Assembly (NCBI GenBank): GCA_001630475.1
Contig: KV419396.1
Location: 1,079,532 to 1,143,531 of the forward strand
DNA length: 64,000 nucleotides
Origin: Sistotremastrum niveocremeum HHB9708
Lineage: Eukaryota; Basidiomycota; Agaricomycetes; Sistotremastrales; Sistotremastraceae
Direction: 5' to 3'
A model generated the notes under the pieces. The model was not told where the DNA came from. It was given only the letters and a program-made list of their open reading frames with translations, and searched no databases. This document shows, piece after piece, positions 1-8,784 of this stretch; the first letter of the stretch is position 1; the number at the start of each line of letters is the position of its first letter. Position numbers and translations under genes: made by a program.

Positions 1-755
1 CAAGTTGCAGCGACCGCTACGTCTGGCCTGGACGACACTGGTCCTGCTGTTGTCCTCTTGTCTGGGTCTGAATGCACTGGCTGAGTTGATTCGGAGTTCT
101 GAGCTGCAATCTGGGTACAACATACTGACGGCGACCGGAACACCTCTTTCTTCACCCCCCCATCTTCCACCCAGTTTGACCGTAAAGTCGGCTGGTGTGA
201 GCTCAGTGTTCTCCGGAACACAACCAGCAAAGGGTCGCGCCTCGCGCCTAAATAATGGTATGGACCCTCGATGGCCCTAACTCCCGTTGCTGGCGAGAAC
301 TGCGCGAAGATGGGTCTCTCCACCTGACGTTTTGGGTGTACGTGGCAATGCTGCCGCCGATTGTAGGGAGCCGTGCATGTATCCTCGGCCAGAGACTGGC
401 CGTAAGCTGTACATGTACCTTTAGTTGGGGTCAAAAGGCTGCGACACTGGGATGGATTCCCACTGGATTCGGGGCTCTCTGAGCCACGCCGCAACTGTCC
501 AGATTGTCGATGGATTCGGGACTCTTTTGAGTAACGCTGCAACTGTCCACAGCCTACACACCGTGACACCAAGCGTCAGCAAACCGAAGTCACGGGTATC
601 GGTACGCTCTCGATTTCTGTCTGATTCCTGACTCTCTGACTGTGCCATCAGCATCACCATCAATCTTGGGTTCGCATTTCGTCCGCTCCTTCAATCGGCC
701 ATGGCCATGCAAGAGCCAGGTTTCCTCCCATTCGCGCAAGTCATGCGATGGGAGG
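1..755. repeat. Inverted repeat, left copy
   Basis: The first 213 bases equal the reverse complement of about 15526-15737, and 662-755 equal the reverse complement of 14982-15075, with no mismatch that I can see. The 448 bases between these blocks correspond in length to the 450-N gap of the other copy. Identity stops sharply at about 755, just after GGGAGGT. The left limit is unknown because the copy begins at the window edge. I do not recognise a transposon, terminal repeats or a known protein in it. A stretch near 620-750 can be read as coding up to a possible splice donor at GGGAG/GT, which might make this part of a duplicated gene. Confidence 0.85.
463..550. repeat. Two-unit imperfect tandem repeat
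   Basis: Inside the left repeat copy, two units with a period of about 48 bases share the pattern GGATTCGGG, then CTCT, then ACGC(C/T)GCAACTGTCC. The first unit ends near 500 and the second near 549. It lies in sequence with no gene I can support. Its counterpart in the other copy would fall inside the N gap, so it could not have been compared. Confidence 0.5.
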
Positions 756-1197
756 TTCTGCTCGTCCGATGAGTATCTTCCTTGGTCTTATTATTCTCTG
801 ACTAACTTTATTTCGTCAGGATTCGTCTTTTTGAACCGAGGCGAGGAGATGAGGATGCTTCCACTGTTGCCGTATACGCGTAGCGCCCAACATGGCTGGA
901 CTGTTCACGTATCATCACTCATAATATATATATTTGCCCTTTCTTATCTCCAGTATAAATGGCTCCGAGCTGATGTATCTTCGTGGGCGCTGTTTAGATT
1001 TGTTGAAATCGGCACCCGGATGCCCACTTTCTCGTCGACTATAGCTTGAATTCATTATTTCTTGTTTTGCCTTGAGCGGATTCGCATCCGCTCCCACCAC
1101 ACTCTATCTTCAGTCTGGTTAGTCTGAGTAATTAGGTTAATATGTTCCAGTTACTCAAATGCTTGTCTAATGTGTGCCAGGCTTCTTTGATCAGATT
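756..1197. other. Intergenic, upstream of BTB gene
   Basis: There is no supported gene here. The stretch has an AT-rich run near 916-935 (alternating AT) and a TATAAAT at about 953-959 that could serve as core promoter elements for the BTB gene. A possible short intron ends with an AG at about 1179-1180, just before the BTB start. Nothing else stands out. Confidence 0.4.
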
Positions 1198-2223
1198 ATG
1201 CCACCCGCAGCCCCCCCGCCAGCTACATCACCTTTCCCAGAAGCAGCGGCGAAACCTGGAGCACCTCAATCACCTGCGAAGTACATCTCTAACGCCTTCG
1301 ATAATCCAGACAAAGACGCGGAATTCGTCCTCGTGGCTTCGGACAATGTGTATTTCTATGTACACAAATGGCCACTAGCCAAGGCTTCACCAGTGTTCAA
1401 GGACATGCTATCAATTGGTGATCGACAAGCTCAACCTGTTGGCACTGCGCTGGATCCCCTTCACGGTCTTCCGTTCGTCGAAGTGACGGAGGCGGCCCAC
1501 ACTCTTGCAGCTTTGCTTGAATTCGTCTATCCCGTGACCAATCCTACAATCAAAACCTTCGAGCTGCTGAGCAACCTTACCGATGCAGCCCACAAGTACG
1601 ATGTCGCGGTGGTTCTCAAGGCTGTACAACTGTCATTGCGGGAAAGCCGATTTATGGACCCACAGCCTCTGCGCGTATACGCAATCGCAAAGCGCTATGG
1701 ATTTTCACAGGTCGAGAAAGACGCTGTCAGGAAATGCTACGCCATCAATCCAGCAAAGGTTCCGTCTCTTCTCATTCCTCGAGAGATGGAATATCTTTCT
1801 GCCCGTGATCTGCATCGTCTCCTGGTTTACAAGAGGGCTAGGGCCAAAGGCGCCATTGACCTCCTCGCCCAAGCTCGACTCTCTCAAGTTGAGAAATGTC
1901 TGGCTTGTAAGAGACGTGGATGCGTATGGTGGCCTTACTTCAACAGCCTTGCTTCCGATCAGTTACGCGAACAACCTCTCAGTCAAGCACTGTCTCGCTC
2001 CCTTCTGAACGAAACAAAAGCGGCGGTAATGGATTCACTCGATTGCCACGTACCGATGAGAACCTCGTCGAGATGTTCCAATTTTTTTACGGACCTCGAT
2101 CAGAATGCCGGTTTAATCACGTATCTTCAAACGTCGATAGACGCACTTCCATGGGAATATTCTTATCCGTACGCTCACCCTAATCTTCGAATTGTATTCC
2201 AACCTCACCAACGTCCCAGTTAG
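1198..2223 (+). CDS. BTB/POZ domain protein
   Basis: Single-exon gene of 341 codons. The N-terminal half reads as a fungal BTB/POZ fold: an Asp-Ala-Glu-Phe-Val-Leu start strand near residue 33, then V(Y/H)KWPLAKASPVFKDML, the usual helix of these domains, and LLEFVYP further on. BTB domains dimerise and often recruit partners; agaricomycetes carry large families of such proteins with unknown roles, and no second known domain is visible. The reading frame is open from a GTG at 1174, but the first ATG is at 1198 and I chose that. Cysteines cluster near the middle of the C-terminal part (CLACKRRGC), which may bind metal. It lies alone inside the region bounded by the inverted repeats. Confidence 0.8.
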   Translation: MPPAAPPPATSPFPEAAAKPGAPQSPAKYISNAFDNPDKDAEFVLVASDNVYFYVHKWPLAKASPVFKDMLSIGDRQAQPVGTALDPLHGLPFVEVTEAAHTLAALLEFVYPVTNPTIKTFELLSNLTDAAHKYDVAVVLKAVQLSLRESRFMDPQPLRVYAIAKRYGFSQVEKDAVRKCYAINPAKVPSLLIPREMEYLSARDLHRLLVYKRARAKGAIDLLAQARLSQVEKCLACKRRGCVWWPYFNSLASDQLREQPLSQALSRSLLNETKAAVMDSLDCHVPMRTSSRCSNFFTDLDQNAGLITYLQTSIDALPWEYSYPYAHPNLRIVFQPHQRPS

Positions 2224-2734
2224 TGGACTGATTCTTTCCTGGTGATCAGCTCATTGCGTAACCTCTGCCAGTTAGGTAACCGCCTTGGATGTCATCAGGA
2301 GAAACCTCGACACTCAGTCGACAGGTCCTATAAGTTATCACTATACTCGTATCTTGCAGAAATATCCAAAGCAACATGTAACAAGCAATCTGTAACAAGT
2401 ATCATTTGGAAACGGCGCACAGGTGGCACCTCACTTCAGAAATAAGACAAGTGTTGACTGATCTGCCAGATCTGGACGAACAGAGACTATAAAGTCGGCT
2501 TCCCGCCTCGGGCCCAATATTAATTCTTCGTCGACGGCGTCGACGCGAGCAGTAGAAATTCACTTCATTGGGGGTGCATCAATATGACGTGCTCAATATA
2601 TGTCATTGAATGCTGCGTCGCACCAGACTGATTATTTACTGGAATATTTGAGACAGCCGAGTCAGTTCAACAGTCAGATTGGAGCAGAATTCCAACTCCG
2701 CCCAATTTTTTCCACTTCCTCACCACCAACCACA
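2224..2734. other. Intergenic region with TATA-like box
   Basis: No gene is supported. A TATAAAG at about 2488-2494 and a GTCGAC pair around 2530-2544 lie upstream of the DUF2423 gene and could be promoter elements. The remainder is the 3-prime flank of the BTB gene. Confidence 0.35.
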
Positions 2735-3414
2735 ATGGCCAAAAGCACTCGCTCAAAGACCAAACGAGCCTTCCGCCGAACCAAACGTGAAGAAGGCATC
2801 TTTGCCGCCACACACGCCGCTCGTCTTCAGCGACTTCATTCCAAACTTTCAGCAATCGCATCCACCGATATTGACGGTGACCAACCTATCCCAGATGTGG
2901 ACGCACAGACGGAAGATAGAGGTTGGTATCCTTTCGTCCTGCTTGGATTGATGGATCCCAACGACTTGAAAGTCGATGCGCAATATGGGACGAGTCCGTC
3001 GTTGCTGGAAGAGCTGCAGACATGTATGGCGTAGCCTCAGTCTGCAGGCATTCCGCTCGGACCTACTCCTTTTTGCCTCGCCTTGTATTTTAGTGCTCTC
3101 GCTAACTTATCTTCATTTCAGTGGAGGACGATCAGAATGCCGTTGATGGTGAAGCTGTGACAGGTTCGCTCATAACGTCCTATACCATTAAGGAAGCCCC
3201 TCGTCTTACCTTTGTTGACCCAGACGGCATGGAAGTCGAGTCATCATCAGCGCCGCAGCCTAAAATATCCACGCATGGCCCACGAACATCCAGGAGAGTT
3301 CAATGGCGTCTTTCCAAAGGCTTGCCTGCTCGGTCAAAAAGCCACCAGAACGTCAACAGGCAGGGTAGTATCCCTGCTCGACGAAAAGCGGGACGCTCGC
3401 ATCGTCGCAGATAG
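2735..3414 (+). CDS. DUF2423 (LLP-like) small basic nuclear protein
   Basis: Two exons, 2735-3023 and 3122-3414, joined by a 98-bp GT-AG intron with a GCTAAC branch site. The protein has about 194 residues. It begins MAKSTRSKTKRAFRRTKR, which is the hallmark of the DUF2423 family (budding yeast Ybl028c and its relatives), small proteins linked to ribosome biogenesis or the nucleolus. The C-terminus is rich in Arg, Lys and Ser and ends in a run of basic residues that fits a nuclear localisation signal. The acidic middle part is poorly conserved. Family assignment rests on the N-terminal motif; the molecular role is not known to me. Confidence 0.8.
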
Positions 3415-3854
3415 CCCTTGCACCTTCGCAGGAGCCTCAGGCTGTTTCGTCACTTCACTGCATCACCTCCACATCCTACCTTTGCCTTAAAACTGATCTG
3501 ATATTTGTCTGACCGCTGCTTTGTATTCTTTCATGTAACTTATTGTAGTTTCCGGTATACCAGCCTTTCGAATGCACATTAATGGGCTATGCAAACACTA
3601 TCACGTTGGATATGGTACAAAAAGACAGGAACAAAAGCCAAACGCCGGAAGAGCGGAAGAGCCCAAGAACCGGCTGCCGTGAAGCGTTTTGGAAAGGAGT
3701 GTTTCACGTCAACATGCATGACACCGTGGTGCAAACTGCATCGTCGGTCAAGAAAGTGGCCCCGAATGGAATTTTCTGGACTGCTCTAGTCTTTGGCCTC
3801 CCTGTAAATATCGCGGATTCATCAGCATGCAATACCCATCGGATAAGATTAGAC
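3415..3854. other. 3-prime flanks, no gene supported
   Basis: This lies between the ends of the convergent DUF2423 and SmF genes. A 66-codon plus-strand frame with basic residues exists from about 3589, but it shows no motif and I regard it as chance. The last coding bases of SmF may fall within 3780-3854. Confidence 0.4.
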
Positions 3855-4235
3855 TTATAATATAGAGAACATTGTTACATCTGTGTTGAATGATTAGTCT
3901 GATACCAATGGAACGTGCTCAGGTTCACGAACCTGATGAAAACTTCGCCTAAAGCGCCGTTTGATTTTCCATCCTGATACTCCTCAGTGTTGGCCAACTA
4001 ACAAGACACCTAAGTTTCGACGCGCGCGAAAAGAAGATAGAAATGACCTGAAGGTTCATGTACCCGTCCGTGCTAACAAGGAATCCCTTGTATTCTAATC
4101 CCCACTTCAGCCTCACGTACACGGGTTTGCCAGTCAGTTCCTGCATGAAAGGCTTAGGATTAACGGGGTTCACCTGAGACAAAACAGTTAGATATAATCG
4201 CATAACCATCCAAAGGCAATACACACGGCAGACAT
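3855..4235 (-). CDS. SMX3: Small nuclear ribonucleoprotein F (SmF)
   Basis: Sm-fold subunit of the heteroheptameric ring on U1, U2, U4 and U5 snRNAs, acting in pre-mRNA splicing. Exons on the minus strand are 4227-4235 (only nine bases, Met-Ser-Ala), 4048-4173, 3933-3997 and 3855-3880. The joined protein reads [13 protein letters not shown], then [20 protein letters not shown] (Sm1 motif) and [13 protein letters not shown] (Sm2 motif), which matches SmF closely. The family has about 80-90 residues. The last few residues are unresolved: the frame can continue past CNNVLYI or splice again at 3854, and neither choice gives the expected short tail cleanly. It is head-to-head with NC2-beta, 81 bp apart. 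Confidence 0.9.
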
Positions 4236-4316
4236 GACCAGACGATGCGTTCACTCGTTTGAAGAGTCAAGTTGTGAGCCTGGCGACAGTGTCGGAACTC
4301 GGCTACCATCACCATA

Positions 4317-5015
4317 ATGACGGACGCCGAACCTGGGGGGAGTACCGGTACTGCAGACGATGAACTCTCCCTTCCAAAAGCAACTGTGCAAAAGCTGATA
4401 TCTGGTATGTGTCCCTTTCATTTGGGCCACTTGAACCCCCTTTTTTTCTGACGAGGAGCGCCTGGTAGAGTTGTTACCTAAAGACATTGGATGCGCGAAA
4501 GAGACCCGAGACTTGGTGATCGAATGCTGCGTTGGTGAGTTGACATATGCCACTTGTCGTGCTTTTCATGAAATGCCATCTTTGCAATAGAATTCATCCA
4601 CATGATCTCAACGGAAGCAAACGAAATCTGCGAGCGCGAGTCCAAAAAGACCATAGCACCGGAACATATACTGCATGCCCTGAAGGTGCGCACCCTGCTC
4701 AGACTGTCAAATAAAACTGCCGCTCATCAGTCCTCGCAGAGTCTGGGCTTTGAAACTTTTCTGGACGAGGTGGAGGATGTATTAAAGGACCATAAAATTC
4801 AACAACGGGTGCGCGAAACAGTTTTCCTCAAAATTAGGCAATATGAACATGACTGTCGTTGTAAGGAACGGGAAAAGAAAGTCTCCAAATTCAACAAAGC
4901 TGGCCTCACGGAAGAAGAGCTAGTAGCACAGCAAGAAGAATTGATTGCGGCAAGCAGAGCAAGATTTGCACAAGGCATTCCCACACAAGGAGAAGGCGAC
5001 GCCGATGCAGCCTGA
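4317..5015 (+). CDS. NCB2: Negative cofactor 2 beta (Dr1), TBP-binding repressor
   Basis: Histone-fold subunit of NC2, which with NC2-alpha (Bur6) clamps TBP on DNA and blocks TFIIA/TFIIB recruitment. Five exons: 4317-4404, 4469-4534, 4591-4685, 4740-4808 and 4866-5015, giving 155 residues. DDELSLPKATVQKLI opens the histone fold, followed by KETRDLVIECCVEFIH, ANEICERESKKTIAPEHIL and FLDEVEDVLKDHK, all typical of Dr1. The glutamine-rich tail of animal proteins is absent. The last intron (57 bp, 4809-4865) is a multiple of three and has no stop, so retention would add 19 residues to the C-terminal helix; the family alignment favours removal. Start chosen at the first ATG before the conserved fold. 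Confidence 0.93.
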
Positions 5016-5127
5016 TCAGTCATGATACCCCTCTGGATGCTCTACATCCTCGTGTATCATTAGTATCGTTCCCTGCAATCTTGTAATTCTTAGCAGCATC
5101 TATATAATGCCAGGCAATCACGGCGAT

Positions 5128-6530
5128 TCATAATCCAACTCTCCGGCGCAGCTCTTCCAGACGACGTCGAGGAGAATCGCCGTTCCAGAGATTATTATTC
5201 GGGTCCGTCGTGTCAACTTTCGGCAGCCCAAGCTGTTCCACAACAAATGACGCTGAAACAGTGGCGTATAGAATCGCTGCACCCGACGATCAATTATACG
5301 CCACAGCGTGTCTGTACGATCATGCATACCTTCGTCAATTTTACGTGAAAGGAACAGACCCGCGGCAAGTCCGCCCAAGAAGCCATTGCCGGCCCCTAAA
5401 CGACATTAAGAATGTTCGAGAATTAGAAGTAGATTAGGGGAACTGGATAAATGCCGCACCTGTGACGTCCACGACATGGCCTGTGGTAGCTTCGTCCCAG
5501 AAAGCAGGTATCCATTTTCCGGGAGTGTCATGGCCTTCGAAGAAGGCTCCCATAGCGCCGCATCGTATCACGACGATCCCTCGGCTGGATGGACCGATGC
5601 CCATGTCTAAAAATCTGCGGGCGGCTTCCTGAATGGTATGCGGAGTGGGAGGAAGGGGTATGGAGAGAAGCGACAACGCTTCTTCAGCGTTTGGGCTAGT
5701 CAATCAAGACAATCAGCACCGCAATCAGCTTCAAGTTCGCCGTGACGAGGCCAGACCTCAGAATGTCGATGCGCGACAGAATCTTCTGAAGCGCAGGCAG
5801 CTCCTCGGGAACGCATCTATCCTATCCAGGCATGAATCACTAGGCCGACAAGCTCAGAGGTTCTTTGGCTTACCGGAATTGGCTCGTATAGGGTGGTGGG
5901 CGTCCAGCCTTGGATGTTGTCTGCTTCTGCGAGTATATCGGCTGCGCGAGACGGGGAACATATGAAGTGGATGGTATCGGGCCGCGCGAGAGATGGGACG
6001 TCCTCGAGGTCGACTGGAGTAAGCCTAATTCGTGGTGTTAGGTAATTGAAGCTGCATGGATGATCACCGATCATTGACGAGACATTGGGAAAATTAAGGT
6101 AGATCAACTTGCCCACGATGCTCTCCACGGTAAATGTTTACAGCACGAGTTGTGCCTCTATTAGCGTTGTCCCTGAAGTGCCACATCTCAGATCCGTACG
6201 CATCTAGTTGGCGTTGTACGTCTTCCGGGAAATCGTTTCCTCGGTCGACTATCATGCCAATTTCGTGGGCTGGCAGCCAGATCCTAGCCCCGATAGCAGC
6301 ATATGTCCCTGTCGAGTGCCATGAGGTCGTCTGAGCTGGTTGGCTTAGGAGACGTACCTCCACCGCCAATCTCAAGACTGGATCATGAGTTCCGACTGAA
6401 TGCAAGGGGTTGAACGGAAAAGTGTGCCTACCTGGGGATCCTGTGACTGCCCAGTTTCTGTGCCGTCGGCAGCCAGGAACTGAAACTGGTCTATAATAAA
6501 CATTCCCAAGCTAACGAAATGCTTGCCCAT
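5128..6530 (-). CDS. MAK32: PfkB-type carbohydrate kinase, MAK32-like
   Basis: Ribokinase-fold protein. Exons (minus): 6432-6530, 6358-6370, 6113-6308, 5874-6051, 5757-5821, 5460-5695, 5330-5395, 5128-5252; 325 codons plus stop. The N-terminus FVSLGMFIIDQFQFL and GGGGTYAAIGARIWL, and the C-terminal DVTGAGN..FLGG anion hole, match yeast Mak32 and its fungal relatives. The second PfkB signature has Asn where classical kinases have the catalytic Asp (GAGN, not GAGD), as is common in the Mak32 group, so kinase activity is doubtful. Two oddities: exon 2 is only 13 nt long, and intron 3 uses a GC-AG pair with a perfect GCAAGT donor (GC at 6111-6112). Yeast Mak32 is needed for L-A dsRNA virus maintenance, mechanism unknown. 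It is head-to-head with the PPTase gene, 91 bp apart. Confidence 0.85.
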
Positions 6531-6621
6531 CCTGAGGGCAGGGTGCAATAGCAAACAGACCTGAAAACTCCGACTCCGGCGGTGGTAGCTTTCAGAGTTG
6601 GCCACATTGTCTTGGGTCGAC

Positions 6622-7659
6622 ATGTCTATTTGGCTCGTCTCGCTTCCCTTTGCCTCGTCGCCTGGATCTCTGTCGGACGCTGTGAGCTGCTTGCCTCGGG
6701 TCGGTGCCTGCTGAATGTTTATCCGCGCTGTCGCCAGCTGTTCGAGCGGGCTCTGCTGCTCGTCGACGAGGCGTCGCAGGCTGCCATCAAGCGATTTTAC
6801 CACCGTGAAGACGCATGGCGTTAGTGGACTGGCAGTGGGGACCTGATGGAGAATGATCGCTTCACATAGGAGGTCTCATCGGGAGATTGCTTCCGCGTGC
6901 TCTCCTGAACGAGCGCGGCGTCGAGTTAGGAGCCATGTCCTTTGACCGGACCAACGCCGGGAAGCCCTTTGTGGCGAGTCTCCTCTCATCCAATTGCTTC
7001 CGGTCCGGATGCATTTAACACTTGCCCTGCGTCTCCAGACCACGCCTTTCTACAGGGACAAGCTCGCTTTCAATGTGTCACACGATCACTCGGCTGTGAT
7101 CATGGCCTTTGATGAAGATCTCACTCACGGCATTCCCTGCGTCGGCGTGGACATCATGAAGCTCGAGTTGCCAAGGGGCCAGACCCTTGCCCAGTTCACA
7201 GACATGCTCGAGGACCAGGTAAATCAAATAAATTCGACATCTCTATGGGCAATCTATTAATTTATATAAACAACACAGCTTTCAAGAAACGAAAGAGACT
7301 ATCTAGCATCGTCTCCGGAGGACCCACTGCACGCAATTTTTCTTCTTTGGACGCTCAAAGAAGCATACACCAAGGCCCTAGGTCTTGGGTTGGGTTTTGA
7401 TTTCAGCCGCATTGACTACGACTTTCAGGCAAAGCAAATAAAGATAGATGGCGAGGTTACGAAAGGATGGGTGTTTTACGTCTTCACGCTGAATGAATTG
7501 GACGGAAGTCGCTATCAATGCGCCCTCGTCCGTGGGGCTGACAGCAGCAAGCCATCAGTCATGCACCATTCGGGACCTGGAATACGAACCCTGGATGTCA
7601 TCACCCTGATAGACCGTCTTTCTCAGACAATTCACATACCTTCACAGGTCGCTCAATAG
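6622..7659 (+). CDS. 4-prime-phosphopantetheinyl transferase
   Basis: Transfers the phosphopantetheine arm of CoA to a serine of carrier proteins, activating alpha-aminoadipate reductase (lysine pathway), polyketide synthases and non-ribosomal peptide synthetases. Exons: 6622-6681, 6738-6819, 6871-6970, 7039-7218, 7279-7659; about 267 residues. Visible family signatures are FNVSHDHSAVIMAF, GVDIM (Mg2+ and CoA binding) and WTLKEAYTKALG (the W..KEA..K motif), spaced as in the Sfp/Lys5 class. The N-terminal IKRFYHREDAWR and LIGRLLPRALL also fit. The start ATG at 6622 needs a 56-bp intron with a strong GTGAGC donor right after codon 20. Fungi usually have one broad enzyme of this type, so it may serve both lysine and secondary metabolism; that is inference. 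Confidence 0.92.
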
Positions 7660-8679
7660 ACCCAGTACCCCTGGTCAAGCTCAGCGTCGCCTTCCTGATC
7701 GGCCTCTTCACCAGAAACGGGGACCACGGGGCACTTCCATTTGGCGCCAGCGTTCCAATGGAAGCCCGATAACTCAAATGTAGTCATGGTGGGAGTGGAA
7801 GCCAGGAGGTGTGATATAGGGTCGCTGACCGCCTGTTGCAAGGTATTATGTAAACTGGGGTGAATAGTGTATTAGAGTATTAAGCAGGCGTACCATGATG
7901 AAATCGTTATCGAGATCCGTCGTGGTCCAGAGACGTAACTGCGCGAGCGAGGGGCATGCTTGGGTGATCGAGGAGAGGGTGGTGACAGAAAATGAACCGA
8001 CAATCGCAGTGAGACTATGCAGCTCGGTGGACTGGGAGAGACTGTGCTGGATAATGTCTTCGGTCAAGGTACCTGAGTGCAGGTAGAGATTCTTGAATCG
8101 ATGATGTTGCATCAAGCTGCGAGCTGTATCGCACGAGCCAGAGAAGATCGACAAATGCGGGGTTAATGAGGGCCTCGGTGCAGAAGCTCGGTGGCAGTGG
8201 GCACCTACCCCAAGCTCCACAAGGTCAGGAGTGCCCTCCAGGAAACGGACGAGTTGATCGCTCCAGGTGAAGTTGGACACAAAGGAGCGAAGATGTGGAT
8301 AGGTCACTGTTGAGCAACGCTGGAGAATACACGAGCTCGCCTCTGGATTGATGTACAGACTGAGATGCTGCAGAGCCGTCATCGAGCTCAAGGCGGTGGC
8401 CAAGAGTCTGTGGAATGGGGCGAGCAGGAGCGCATCGTGTGCGGGGGGCAGTCTGAGGTGGAAAACGCGTACGAAACGCGCAATGTATGGAGATCTGGCG
8501 AGAGTACGCAGGACGCGAAGAGCCACTGAGGAAGACTGGAGGTTGAGTTCGCGATAGAGGAGACGTTGGGCGAACGGGGCGAGTCGGGAGTGGGCACTGG
8601 CGACGGCGACGAGGTCTGGGGGTTGGAGGTTGCAGAGAGCAGCGTCGAGGATCTCTGACGGGAGACAGACGAGCGACAT
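7653..8679 (-). CDS. F-box-like/LRR-type protein
   Basis: Two exons, 7894-8679 and 7653-7832; 321 residues. The N-terminus LPSEILDAALCNLQPPDLVA, then a helix ending LLYRELNL, is the usual agaricomycete F-box layout, in which the F-box binds Skp1 in SCF ubiquitin ligases. The rest has loosely spaced leucines (HLRSF, LVELGVG, FKNLYLHSG, SLAQLRLW) that suggest degenerate leucine-rich repeats for substrate binding. The intron acceptor is chosen as the AG at 7833-7834, because the nearer AG breaks the frame. Its last seven bases overlap the end of the convergent PPTase gene. The target is unknown; the F-box call is by resemblance and not certain. Confidence 0.75.
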
Positions 8680-8784
8680 GGTGGGAGAGAGGCAAGCGGG
8701 GCAATGGCCATTGGGAAAATTGCAGGCGCTTTATAGTCTTGTCCCTGCACGACGAGTTCGATCTCAGCGTTCTGAGGTCGATAT

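Noticed and set aside
1-755. Solo LTR or DNA transposon end
   Set aside because: No TG..CA ends, target-site duplication, terminal inverted repeat or transposase piece could be seen; the two copies are inverted to each other, and the outer limit is not visible.
3582-3860. Small basic protein on the plus strand
   Set aside because: No ATG context, motif or splice support; it overlaps the 3-prime end of SmF on the other strand.
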